A stretch of 64,000 bases of DNA from an uncultured Eubacterium sp. (GTDB lineage: Bacteria > Bacillota > Clostridia > Oscillospirales > Acutalibacteraceae): contig CAJTZJ010000001.1 in assembly GCA_910583925.1 (NCBI GenBank), positions 80,818 through 144,817 on the forward strand. The letters are read 5' to 3'. This document shows, in pieces, positions 17,726-26,706 of this stretch. Position numbers and translations under genes: made by a program. The notes under the pieces are model-generated. The model worked only from the letters and a program-made list of their open reading frames with translations. It made no database searches and was not told where the DNA came from. Numbering within the stretch: position 1 is the first letter of the stretch; every line of letters starts with the position of its first letter.

Positions 17726-20700
17726 ATGATTAAGTCAAAAAATTATAAAATTTCAGTTAAACTATTATCCTTTGTTTTGGCGATTTTTATGTTTTTCTCA
17801 GGATTGCCATTTACATGTGGAGCAATAGATGTTGCAGCTGCAGAAGAAACAGTAGTAACCGCAACAATAACAGTAGTAGATACTATAGGTGTTCCTATAA
17901 ATAACGCAAAAGTTTTTGTGTATTCTGACATTGATAAAAATGACGAAATTATTAGTAAGAAGACTAATGAAACAGGTATTCTTGAACTTGAATTAGAAGA
18001 AATGGATGTGTATTATTATACCGTTTCTGCTGATGATATGATTTCAAAAGAGGGTACATTCACAAAGACTGATGCAAATGCTGTTGTTGAGATGGCTTAT
18101 GCCGCAAAATGTAGGACATGCAATGGTGTTGGTGAAATAACATGTACAACATGTAATGGCACTGGAAAAATAACTAAAACAATTATTTGCCCAAGTTGTA
18201 CCGATGGACAAGTAACTCTAGTTTGCCCCGAATGTAATGGTGTAGATAGTAACACCTGTGCAATTTGTAATGGTAATGGTACAATTAAAGAAGAATGTAC
18301 AGATTGTTTGGGTACTGGTTATATTGAAAATAATGTTGAATGTTCTAATTGTAATGGAAATAAAACAATAATCTGTAATGAATGCAATGGAACTAAAATT
18401 GTAGAAGCATATACTGATTTTGATTTTAAATTTGAAACAAATCCAAGTATAAAATATAAAAGTGAAGACAATGAAAATCCTGTTACAGTTGAAAATAGCA
18501 ATGGAAATATTACATATAGTTCTTCTAATGAAAGTATAGTAACAGTTGATGGAAATGGTAATTTAACTGCTAAAGGTAAAGCAGGAGAAACTGCTATAAT
18601 AACCGCACATATAGGTTATGATAAAGAAGGCGGTTATGCTCCGAAGACCACTACTTGTACTGTTACGATTACAAAGAAAAATGATTTTATAAATGAGTTT
18701 GATGTGGCAAATAATTTAGTTTATAATGGTTTAGCACAGAATTTAATAACACCAAAATCCGATGCTGATATTGATACGGAAACTCTTGATATTGTTATCC
18801 ATGATAATCAAGGTAACCAAATTAATGAAGCGAAAAATGCTGGAATATATACTGTTACAGTTAGCGATAATAACCACGAGGAGGAAACTGCCACTGTTGA
18901 GATAGCAAAAGCTACAGTAACAATTGTGCCTGATAATCAAACTAAAGTAATAGGTGAAACACTTGATAGTCACCCATTGACTTATATAGTTGAGGGAGAA
19001 CAAAATTCAGAAAAGGTAATTCTTACAGGTGCTCTTTCTTATGAAAATGCTGATAAAGAAGAAAATGTTGATGATAAGTTTTTAATTACACAAGGTACAA
19101 TTAATTTTACTTCTGATGATGTCAACAAAAATTACAGCTTAGCTTTTGATTCATCAAGAGAACTTTCAATAATCGACTTTGAAACAACAGCAGTTGCTGC
19201 AGTAAAAGATATTGAAAAAGCAAATTATGGATATTGGTTTAATTTGAAATATATTTCAGAAAATTCTGCTGTAACAATTGAAGCACCTGAAGGATATCTT
19301 GTAAGCACAAAGCCAAATAGACTTATAGGTTCTGACTGGAAAGATTCAATTACAATAAGTGAAGATGGTAAATATGACAATTATCGTTACTATTTAAAAG
19401 AAAAAGCAACCGGAAAAATTGCCGGAACAAAATCAGAGTTAACAGTATCATTTGGTATTGATACTGTTTGTCCGAAAGCTGACTATGTTAAATTCGATGT
19501 TGAAAATGATAATTTTCTTGCATCTATCGGTAGAACATTAACTTTTGGTACATTTTTTAATAAAAAGATAGTTACAGAAATAACTTCAAGTGATGAACTT
19601 TCAAAAGTTGATAATGTTGAACTTGTTTTAGATGATGGAATCAATAAATATCCTTTTACAAACGAAGAGGGTAAATTTATCATTTCAAACTCAGCAGATT
19701 CTATAAAAGGACAGGCATTTGTTACTATTACGGATAAGGCAGGAAATAAAAATTTTAATAACAATGGTAGTGAACTTGTTGTTAGAGACGAAAACAAATC
19801 AAATATTCTTAATAATGATTGCTTTATTATGATTGAAAATGAAGCACCAAATATTAGTGATATTTCAATTAAGCCTATTGATTTAAGCAGACCAACAGAG
19901 TATACAAATAATGAAAAAAATGTATATTCAGGTGATGTTGAGTTTTCATTTACCGTAAGTGATACTGATTCAGGATTATATTATTCAGAAATAAAATTGG
20001 TAAATGAAACAGGAGATACTGTTAAAGATTTTTCAGTCGGTCCATATACAGAAATGAAAAATGATTACAGTTATACTGTATCAACGCAAGATGTTATCGC
20101 TAATAGCGATGGTTCATATATTTTAATGGTTACTGTTGCTGATGCTGCAGGTAATATTGCGAAAAAATCGGAAACTATTTATGTTGATCGTCATGCGCCT
20201 ATTGTTAAGTCATTTGATATTGTTGGTAAAACTGGTACATCTGATGATTCCAATATTCCACATAGTGTAACAATGACAGAGTATGGATTCTATTTCAAAA
20301 ATGAAGCAAATGTTACGGTAACTTTCGTTGATTGTATTGAATCAAACGAACTCTTGTCTGGATTATCAACCGCAAAAATTTATCTTAAGGATATAAATAA
20401 TAAAATTTACCGAGTTAGCAAAGATAAAAAGATAACGGATCTTGATGAAAATGGTAATAAGATTACTGATATTAATCAAATCAAAGAAATCACTATTGAT
20501 TCAAAAATAGATGGCAATGGAAACTCTGTTGGTACAGTTACATTTACTGTAGACAAAAACTTCAAAGGTCAAATATATGCTATGTCTATTGATAATGCAG
20601 GTAATACATTAGTTAATGTAAAAAATGGTTCTACTCCTACTAACGCAACAGAAATCATAGGAGAAGATATTTCATTTGATGATAATGGTTATCAAAAGCC

Positions 20701-23065
20701 CAATGGAAGTATTATTGAAAATGAAACAAAGCATAAAGAATCATATAGTATTGAAATAAATGCACCAGAAACAAGCAAAACTGATTATAACGGAACACCT
20801 TTATATAGTGATGCGAAGAACGAAGGTATTAATGTTGAATTAGTAGTAGAAGATACATATTCTGGTATTAAGTCAATTCAGGTTGATGTTGATGCTCCTT
20901 ACAATACTGATGAGAATTATAATCATATTGTTATGGTTGGCGATAATGCAAAAGCAGAAAACGCATTAACATATAATGAAGATAACGGCAGAGAACTTGA
21001 TTGGGCGATAGTTTCAACCGAAGAAAACATTGCCACCAAGATGTCAAATACAATTAATATTACAAATGATAGTAATGATATTGTAATAACAGTAACTCTT
21101 ACTGATAGAGCTGGAAATGTGTCTGTTAAAGATTATACATTTAGTCTTGATAAATCTGCACCGGAAATAGAGGTTACATATAATAATAACGTTAAAAATA
21201 CAATTAACGGTAAAGACTATTATCAAAATGAAAGAGTTGCTACTGTTACAATTAGAGAACGGAATCTTGTTAATCCATCTCAGATTGTAGTAACTGCTAC
21301 TCGTGATGGTGAAGATATTGCTCCGAGTCAATATGAACTTGAAGAATTAATTAAGCATACATATGATACAAAGAATTTAAAAAAATATCATAAGACAAAG
21401 GGTGAAGATGGTAAACAAACAGAATACTATGAGTTTGTATTTGAACTTCCAGGAACAGTACAAGGCGATTATAGCATTACGGTAGCTTCTACTGATAACG
21501 CAGGCAATAAGGATACTTATAATCGTACAGATGTATTCTCAGTTGATACAGTAACACCATATATTACTGTTGTATTTGATAACGAAGACACGAAGAATGG
21601 TAACTACTATTCTTCTGACAGAAAGGCAACTATTACAGTAACGGATAGATATTTTAATCCTGATACAACTTCAGTTGTTGTAAATGCCGCTGATAATGGC
21701 AATGCATTTGAAAACAAAGATGTGCCCGTTCATTCTAATTGGTCAAAACAAAATGAAAAATATGAACAAACATGTGAAATTACATTTTCAAAGGACGGCA
21801 CATATTCATTCACGGTAGATTCTATTGATTTATCAGGTAAGGCAGCTACTCAATATAAAGTTTCTGATTTTGTTGTAGACAAAACTTCTCCAACCATTAA
21901 AATTACTATTAATGAAAAAGAAATTGAAAATGGCTCAAAAGAGGGTTATATTGGTGATGTTGTTCCGCAGGTAGTTATTGAAGATACGAATTTCAATCAA
22001 ACGGAAACCAAAGTTACTTTAACACCTGTTGTTGTTAAAGAAGGTACAAACCTTGGTTATGATTCAAAGATTATTTCAAAGAATGCTGACTTTGAAAATG
22101 GTATGACTTATGATTATAACAATTTTAAAGGTGAAGATGGCAATCAAAGAATATATGATAACATTTATGTTCTTGAAGCATCGACTATTGATAAAGCAGG
22201 AAATACAACAGATTCCAAAAAGGTAATATTCTCTGTAAATAGATATGGTTCAACTTATAGTTATAAACTTAATCAGTATTATATTGAGAAACCAGTTATT
22301 CAAATTGAAGAGATTAATGTTAATCCACTTGACTTCGATAATGAAGAAACTTATATTACTGTTACAAATACAAGTGGTATGACTAAAACACTTTCTTCAA
22401 AGGATATTAATATTCAAACTCAGGAGGCTACTGAGAAAAACTGGTATAGCTATTTATATGCAATTCCGTCTGATACTTTTGAAACAGATGATGTTTATTC
22501 AGTTAAATTATCATCAATGGATTCAAAAGGCAGAGTTTCAACAAATATTAATGATGCGAATAAACAAGAGATTTCTTTCACTGTTGATACAACAAATCCA
22601 TATTTTGAGGTAAATAATTATATTGAAAGTGAAAATATTAATGCAAGTTCAAAAGACTTGTTAATAGATATCATGGATGATACAAGTGGTGTTGCGTCCT
22701 ATGAAATTACTTTTGACGGAAAACCAGTTGAAACATATGAAACAAAAGTATATAAAAACAAAACTACATATTCATTGAAAGTTGATGGAGCAACATCTCT
22801 TTCAGATGCATCTGGTCGTAGGTTAGAGGTTAAAATTACCGATGCTGCAGGACGTTCTAATGTTTCAGAAAACGATAAAAATACATTTAATGTTAGAATT
22901 TCTTCAAGTTTCTTTGTTAATATGCTTGCTGAATTACAAGATTTCTATCATATGACAGTTGCATTTTGGTGCACAGTTGCAGGAGTATTTGTTGTTATTG
23001 GTATAATTATTTGGATTGTTCTGGCTAAGAAAAAGAAAAATAAAAACAATGAAGAAAAAGCATAA
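17726..23065 (+). CDS. Giant Ig-repeat surface protein with DnaJ-like cysteine cluster
   Basis: A 1779-residue exported protein and the last gene of the operon (ATG after ACGGAGGG). In order: signal peptide (1 to about 40); CnaB/carboxypeptidase-regulatory-like strand domain (45-110); a cysteine cluster at 129-230 with about ten CxxC units, many as CxxCxG as in DnaJ zinc fingers; a Big_2 domain (about 240-320); MBG-like strands (330-480); many Ig-like repeats closing with D-x-x-x-P (480-1720); then a C-terminal membrane helix (about 1745-1768) with a KKKKNK tail. There is no LPxTG motif. It would be held in the membrane and span the wall. Possibly the surface structure or adhesin served by the secretion system. 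Confidence 0.82.
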   Translation: MIKSKNYKISVKLLSFVLAIFMFFSGLPFTCGAIDVAAAEETVVTATITVVDTIGVPINNAKVFVYSDIDKNDEIISKKTNETGILELELEEMDVYYYTVSADDMISKEGTFTKTDANAVVEMAYAAKCRTCNGVGEITCTTCNGTGKITKTIICPSCTDGQVTLVCPECNGVDSNTCAICNGNGTIKEECTDCLGTGYIENNVECSNCNGNKTIICNECNGTKIVEAYTDFDFKFETNPSIKYKSEDNENPVTVENSNGNITYSSSNESIVTVDGNGNLTAKGKAGETAIITAHIGYDKEGGYAPKTTTCTVTITKKNDFINEFDVANNLVYNGLAQNLITPKSDADIDTETLDIVIHDNQGNQINEAKNAGIYTVTVSDNNHEEETATVEIAKATVTIVPDNQTKVIGETLDSHPLTYIVEGEQNSEKVILTGALSYENADKEENVDDKFLITQGTINFTSDDVNKNYSLAFDSSRELSIIDFETTAVAAVKDIEKANYGYWFNLKYISENSAVTIEAPEGYLVSTKPNRLIGSDWKDSITISEDGKYDNYRYYLKEKATGKIAGTKSELTVSFGIDTVCPKADYVKFDVENDNFLASIGRTLTFGTFFNKKIVTEITSSDELSKVDNVELVLDDGINKYPFTNEEGKFIISNSADSIKGQAFVTITDKAGNKNFNNNGSELVVRDENKSNILNNDCFIMIENEAPNISDISIKPIDLSRPTEYTNNEKNVYSGDVEFSFTVSDTDSGLYYSEIKLVNETGDTVKDFSVGPYTEMKNDYSYTVSTQDVIANSDGSYILMVTVADAAGNIAKKSETIYVDRHAPIVKSFDIVGKTGTSDDSNIPHSVTMTEYGFYFKNEANVTVTFVDCIESNELLSGLSTAKIYLKDINNKIYRVSKDKKITDLDENGNKITDINQIKEITIDSKIDGNGNSVGTVTFTVDKNFKGQIYAMSIDNAGNTLVNVKNGSTPTNATEIIGEDISFDDNGYQKPNGSIIENETKHKESYSIEINAPETSKTDYNGTPLYSDAKNEGINVELVVEDTYSGIKSIQVDVDAPYNTDENYNHIVMVGDNAKAENALTYNEDNGRELDWAIVSTEENIATKMSNTINITNDSNDIVITVTLTDRAGNVSVKDYTFSLDKSAPEIEVTYNNNVKNTINGKDYYQNERVATVTIRERNLVNPSQIVVTATRDGEDIAPSQYELEELIKHTYDTKNLKKYHKTKGEDGKQTEYYEFVFELPGTVQGDYSITVASTDNAGNKDTYNRTDVFSVDTVTPYITVVFDNEDTKNGNYYSSDRKATITVTDRYFNPDTTSVVVNAADNGNAFENKDVPVHSNWSKQNEKYEQTCEITFSKDGTYSFTVDSIDLSGKAATQYKVSDFVVDKTSPTIKITINEKEIENGSKEGYIGDVVPQVVIEDTNFNQTETKVTLTPVVVKEGTNLGYDSKIISKNADFENGMTYDYNNFKGEDGNQRIYDNIYVLEASTIDKAGNTTDSKKVIFSVNRYGSTYSYKLNQYYIEKPVIQIEEINVNPLDFDNEETYITVTNTSGMTKTLSSKDINIQTQEATEKNWYSYLYAIPSDTFETDDVYSVKLSSMDSKGRVSTNINDANKQEISFTVDTTNPYFEVNNYIESENINASSKDLLIDIMDDTSGVASYEITFDGKPVETYETKVYKNKTTYSLKVDGATSLSDASGRRLEVKITDAAGRSNVSENDKNTFNVRISSSFFVNMLAELQDFYHMTVAFWCTVAGVFVVIGIIIWIVLAKKKKNKNNEEKA

Positions 23066-23114
23066 CTGATTACCAAGAAACTGTAAAAAACGAAGAAAAA
23101 ACCGAAATTCATTA

Positions 23115-23153
23115 AAAATCATAACCACCAGTTCAACTGGTGGTTATGATTTT
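23115..23153 (+). terminator. Terminator of the secretion operon
   Basis: A nearly perfect long stem, AAAATCATAACCACCAG with CTGGTGGTTATGATTTT, 50 bp after the surface-protein stop and ending in TTTT. It marks the end of the AT-rich module. Confidence 0.85.
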
Positions 23154-23180
23154 GACAAAGTTGCAAAATAAGTATATTAT
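23152..23180 (+). promoter_or_regulatory. Promoter of the macro-domain gene
   Basis: TTGACA (23152-23157), a 17-bp spacer and TATTAT (23175-23180), directly after the operon terminator. Near-consensus housekeeping promoter, 32 bp before the start codon. Confidence 0.75.
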
Positions 23181-23211
23181 ATTTTTGTAATTAAAATTTG
23201 AGGTTATGCTT

Positions 23212-24288
23212 ATGCCATTACAAATTATAAGAAACGATATAACAAAAGTGGAATGCGATGCCATCGTTAACGCTGCTAATAGTACACTGCTTGGTGGCGG
23301 AGGTGTTGACGGTGCAATACATAAAGCCGCAGGCAGGGGACTTCTGCTCGAATGTATGAAACTTGGCAGATGTAAAGTTGGTCAGGCTAAAATCACAAAG
23401 GGCTATAATCTGCCCTGCAAATATGTTATCCATACTGTCGGTCCAAAATGGAAAGGCGGTAATAGCGGTGAGAAAGAATTGCTCGAGAACTGCTATAAAA
23501 ACTCACTTGCCCTTGCCAAAGAAAATAATTGTGAATCTGTAGCATTTCCTCTGATTTCAAGCGGTGTTTACGGCTATCCGATGAATGAGGCGTTCAAGGT
23601 TGCTGTTGATACTGTAGCAGAATTTTTAATGTACAACGATATGCTCGTGTACATTGTTGTCTATAACAAAAATGCGCTTGCTGTAGGCAGTAAGTTATTC
23701 ACTGACATTGCACAGTATATAGATGATAATTATGTTGCCAAATATTCGCCGTATGATAGCAGAAGATTAAATAATTCTGACGAAAGTATGCCTCTGCCGA
23801 TGACAAGGTTTTTGCCTGATGAGGATTTGCAGGAAAGTGCGGTTCTTGAATCTGCTTGGGCACAGAGTAAAGATACTTTTGATTCCATAACAAATTTTTT
23901 CAAAAGTGAGGACAGTCTTGAAAGCGTAATTGATAAAATGATTGATGAAAGTTTTTCCGAAATGCTTTTAAGGCTGATTGACGAGCGAGGTATGAAAGAC
24001 AGTGAGTGTTATAAAAAGGCAAATATAGATAAGCGCTTATTCTCTAAAATTCGTTCAAATCTTGATTATAAACCGAGCAAGCCAACGGTTCTTGCCTTTT
24101 GCATTGCACTTGAATTGCCGCTTGTTCAAACAAACGAAATGCTGATGAAAGCAGGCTTTGCCCTCTCCCACAGCAATAAGTTTGATATTATCGTTGAATA
24201 TTTCATAAAGCAGAACAATTATAATATCTTTGAAATCAACGAAGCACTCTTTGCTTTTGACCAAAGTCTTTTAGGATCTGTTAATTAG
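23212..24288 (+). CDS. Macro-domain protein with C-terminal XRE-like regulatory domain
   Basis: A 358-residue protein. Residues 1-160 form a macro domain (NAANSTLLGGGGVDGAI, then HTVGPKW and SSGVYGYP), which binds or hydrolyses ADP-ribose and related groups. A linker follows, and then residues 235-355 hold a conserved helical region (NIDKRLFSKIRSN, KPTVLAFCIALELPL, AGFALSHSNKFD) resembling a helix-turn-helix. Such two-part proteins recur in gut Firmicutes. The start is ATG 23212, because GAGG lies 8 bases upstream; ATG 23206 is too close to it. Base composition is less AT-rich than the preceding operon. Its biological target is unknown. Confidence 0.85.
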   Translation: MPLQIIRNDITKVECDAIVNAANSTLLGGGGVDGAIHKAAGRGLLLECMKLGRCKVGQAKITKGYNLPCKYVIHTVGPKWKGGNSGEKELLENCYKNSLALAKENNCESVAFPLISSGVYGYPMNEAFKVAVDTVAEFLMYNDMLVYIVVYNKNALAVGSKLFTDIAQYIDDNYVAKYSPYDSRRLNNSDESMPLPMTRFLPDEDLQESAVLESAWAQSKDTFDSITNFFKSEDSLESVIDKMIDESFSEMLLRLIDERGMKDSECYKKANIDKRLFSKIRSNLDYKPSKPTVLAFCIALELPLVQTNEMLMKAGFALSHSNKFDIIVEYFIKQNNYNIFEINEALFAFDQSLLGSVN

Positions 24289-24315
24289 TCGCATAACAGG
24301 CGACCAAAAATAAAT

Positions 24316-24382
24316 AAAACCTCTGTATAATGAACTTGTAAGGTTGAAAAACCAAAACACAAATTCATTTTACGGAGGTTTT
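24316..24382 (+). promoter_or_regulatory. Inverted repeat covering the ribosome binding site of the VWA gene
   Basis: 24316-24339 and 24359-24382 are complementary at 21 of 24 positions. The right arm contains the ACGGAGG ribosome binding site of the ATG at 24387, so in RNA the site would be hidden in a stem. TATAAT at 24326-24331 lies in the left arm; if that is the -10 box, the left arm is not transcribed and the repeat would act on DNA instead. Confidence 0.55.
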
Positions 24383-24386
24383 TATT

Positions 24387-25040
24387 ATGAAAAAAACTAA
24401 TAACAACATTACGGAATTGGTATTTATTCTTGACCGTTCAGGCTCAATGGGCGGACTTGAAAGTGATACAATCGGCGGTTTTAACTCACTGATTGAAAAG
24501 CAGAAGAAGCAGGACGGCAAGTGCTATGTTTCAACGGTTCTTTTTGATAATTTCAGTGAGGTTATTCATGACAGAGCAGAACTGGAAAGTATCAAACCTA
24601 TGACGGATAAGGATTACTATGTCCGCGGGTGCACAGCGCTCATCGATGCAATCGGCGGTGCAATTCATCACATTGCAAATATTCATAAATACGCAAGACC
24701 TGAGGATGTACCTGAACACACAATGTTTGTGATTATGACTGACGGCTATGAAAATGCAAGCCATATTTACACAAGCGACAGAGTTAAAGCAATGATTGAA
24801 CACGAAAAAGAAAAGTACGGTTGGGAATTTCTTTTCATCGCTGCGAATATTGATGCTGTTGAAACGGCAAGGCATTTCGGCATAAATGAGGACAGAGCCG
24901 TAAACTACCATGCTGACAGTCAGGGCACAAGCGTTGTTTATGATACCGTTGCAGATACAGTTTGCTATATCCGTTCCTCAATGCCAATCTCCGCCGACTG
25001 GAGCGATAGTATTAACGAGGATTATAACAATAGAAAATAA
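24387..25040 (+). CDS. VWA-domain protein (TerY-like)
   Basis: A 217-residue, single-domain von Willebrand A protein. The metal-ion-dependent adhesion site is complete: DRSGSM at 16-21, then Thr in GCTALID and MTDGYENAS. No signal peptide, so cytosolic. TerY-like VWA proteins occur with tellurite and stress clusters and with ADP-ribose proteins. Here the partner is the macro-domain gene just upstream. A chaperone or scaffold role is known for the family; the job in this element is not. Confidence 0.85.
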   Translation: MKKTNNNITELVFILDRSGSMGGLESDTIGGFNSLIEKQKKQDGKCYVSTVLFDNFSEVIHDRAELESIKPMTDKDYYVRGCTALIDAIGGAIHHIANIHKYARPEDVPEHTMFVIMTDGYENASHIYTSDRVKAMIEHEKEKYGWEFLFIAANIDAVETARHFGINEDRAVNYHADSQGTSVVYDTVADTVCYIRSSMPISADWSDSINEDYNNRK

Positions 25041-25073
25041 CCTGTTTTAATAAAAATTTTGATTAATATTTAA

Positions 25074-25115
25074 GGCAGTGGTGCAGAATTGAATTCATGT
25101 GCCACTGCCCTTTTT
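25074..25115. terminator. Terminator between convergent genes
   Basis: GGCAGTGG pairs with CCACTGCC, extended by GTGCA-type pairing, and is followed by CTTTTT. It ends the VWA transcript and meets the leftward mobilization genes. Confidence 0.8.
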
Positions 25116-25116
25116 A

Positions 25117-25290
25117 CTATTTATCAGATAAGATTTTTAATTTATCTTTAGCTGATAAATATGTGTTATCTAATTTTTGTTTCATAGCTTTTGTATGGTA
25201 ATAGGTCAATTTTTCTAAAATTTCGTTTTGTTCTTCACGAGATATTTTTACTCGGTGGATACAGATGTTTTGAATTCTGCTCTTTTTCAT
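25117..25290 (-). CDS. Small basic protein downstream of the relaxase
   Basis: A 57-residue ORF starting MKKSRIQNICIHRV and ending LKILSDK, with GAGGTG about seven bases before the ATG at 25290. It is lysine-rich and helical, and lies in line with the relaxase and MobC genes 110 bp upstream. No family recognised; possibly an accessory mobilization or regulatory peptide. Confidence 0.5.
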   Translation of the reverse strand: MKKSRIQNICIHRVKISREEQNEILEKLTYYHTKAMKQKLDNTYLSAKDKLKILSDK

Positions 25291-25399
25291 CTGCAAACAC
25301 CTCGGTAAAATATATTTTTGAAGATGCTTGACCTATTCCTTTTTGAATTTTGCTGTGGCATAAAACCACAACACTTTAGCTATTTTCCGTTTCACTCCT

Positions 25400-26350
25400 T
25401 TACATAGACATTCCGATACCGTGATACTCATCGTATTCATCGTCATAATCTTCATTCGTGATTTTCTGACCCTGAGCGATGAGCTTTTCAATTTCTTTCT
25501 TACTGTGATGTGGCATCCATTTGCGCTTTGAGTTATTCTGCATTTTCAAATTAAAAAGATTGCCAATCAGATTGAATAAATCATCTGAGATAATTCCTGT
25601 TTGCGGTGTTTCATATTCCTGATATTCTTCTGAAATTATACTGTCACAACCGCCAAGTTCAAAATAGATTTCAAGATTTTCTTTTAAGAAACGCTCATCG
25701 AATAATTTGTTATCCCTGCACTTATGCTTGTCATCCGTGGTGAAAGTAATATATTTTCTGTTTTCCTGCCAGTTAACGGATACACCTAATCGTTCAAGAA
25801 GATAAATGAATTCTTCTTTACTGCTGCTGTGTTTCATCGCATAATCAAGCTTGCTTTTGAGTTTTCTTTTCCATTTCGGCATATTGTATCTTGTAGCTTT
25901 TGTCTCTGTCAGAATTAATCCGTATTCCCGACAAATTCTGTTTGAATACTCTTTTGCCTGTATCATTTCATCTCTGGATTGGTGAAACTTTTTGCCGTTT
26001 TCAAAGTTAACAGAGTTGAAAACGATGTGATTATGAATATGTTTTCTGTCCGTATGCGTGGCGATTACCATTTGATAATTTTCAAAATATTCTGCAAATC
26101 TTAGTCCTATTTCGTGTGCCGTTTCAGGTGAAATGTTATCCTCTGGACTGAAAGATTGCACTATGTGATAATACTGTCTGCCGTCTGTTTTACCGAATTG
26201 CTTTTTCACATTTATGAATTCTTCCATTGCTATTTCGGGCATGCAGTTGATACCGCTAATTAATTTTTGTTCCGTCTTTTCTTCTTTCATAATATATGGA
26301 AAGATATTATTCATCGGACTGCCTGAGGTAACGAATTTAACGATTGCCAA
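25400..26350 (-). CDS. MobA/VirD2-type relaxase
   Basis: A 316-residue relaxase of the MobP-like type. The three-histidine metal site is visible in THTDRKHIHNHIVFN (His 99, 104, 106 and 108 region), and a candidate catalytic Tyr lies near residue 19 (FPYIMKEE). It would nick oriT and lead the transferred strand when a helper conjugation machine is present. It starts at TTG 26350, with GGAGGTG upstream, inside the end of mobC (40-bp overlap). The C-terminus is short: there is no primase or helicase domain. Confidence 0.9.
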   Translation of the reverse strand: MAIVKFVTSGSPMNNIFPYIMKEEKTEQKLISGINCMPEIAMEEFINVKKQFGKTDGRQYYHIVQSFSPEDNISPETAHEIGLRFAEYFENYQMVIATHTDRKHIHNHIVFNSVNFENGKKFHQSRDEMIQAKEYSNRICREYGLILTETKATRYNMPKWKRKLKSKLDYAMKHSSSKEEFIYLLERLGVSVNWQENRKYITFTTDDKHKCRDNKLFDERFLKENLEIYFELGGCDSIISEEYQEYETPQTGIISDDLFNLIGNLFNLKMQNNSKRKWMPHHSKKEIEKLIAQGQKITNEDYDDEYDEYHGIGMSM

Positions 26351-26622
26351 ACCTTTTGCACCTCCTTTTTTGTTTCGCTCAAGTCAACAGCATATACTCC
26401 GCTGTTGACTGCTTTTGTAATCTGATTGAGGTTGTTTCCAATGCGTCTTAGTTCAGTGGCAACATCTTTTACTCCATCAATTACAATGATTTCTTTATCC
26501 AAAGCACAGTCACGGAGGTACATACTTACAAGTCTGTATGATGAAAGTGCCTTAGTTTCAATTAATTCTTTCTCTTCAGGTGTTACTCTGAAGGTTAAGA
26601 CTTCTGTTCGGTTTTTACTTAT
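26311..26622 (-). CDS. mobC: MobC-like relaxosome accessory protein
   Basis: About 103 residues; typical MobC opening EVLTFRVTPEEKELIE, then RRIGNNLNQITKAVNSG. MobC binds oriT and helps the relaxase. The only in-frame ATG (26523) would cut off the ribbon-helix part, and no in-frame ATG, GTG or TTG is seen upstream near the ribosome binding site. An ATA at 26620-26622, placed just after AAAGGTGAT, is the most likely start. Translation continues into the relaxase through a 40-bp overlap. Confidence 0.8.
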   Translation of the reverse strand: MSKNRTEVLTFRVTPEEKELIETKALSSYRLVSMYLRDCALDKEIIVIDGVKDVATELRRIGNNLNQITKAVNSGVYAVDLSETKKEVQKVWQSLNSLPQAVR

Positions 26623-26659
26623 ATTATCACCTTTGTCCTTTCTAATATGGGTATGGGCT

Positions 26660-26706
26660 TAGCCCGATTGCGTTTGTTTTTCGCCGTGGCGTAATACAAA
26701 TGCGAA
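26660..26706. other. Candidate origin of transfer (oriT)
   Basis: The 170-bp gap ahead of mobC contains GCGTTTGT, a GC-rich centre (CGCCGTGGCG) and ACAAATGC, an imperfect inverted repeat of the kind bound by relaxases. Location next to mobC-relaxase supports it; the nick site cannot be read from sequence alone. Confidence 0.4.
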
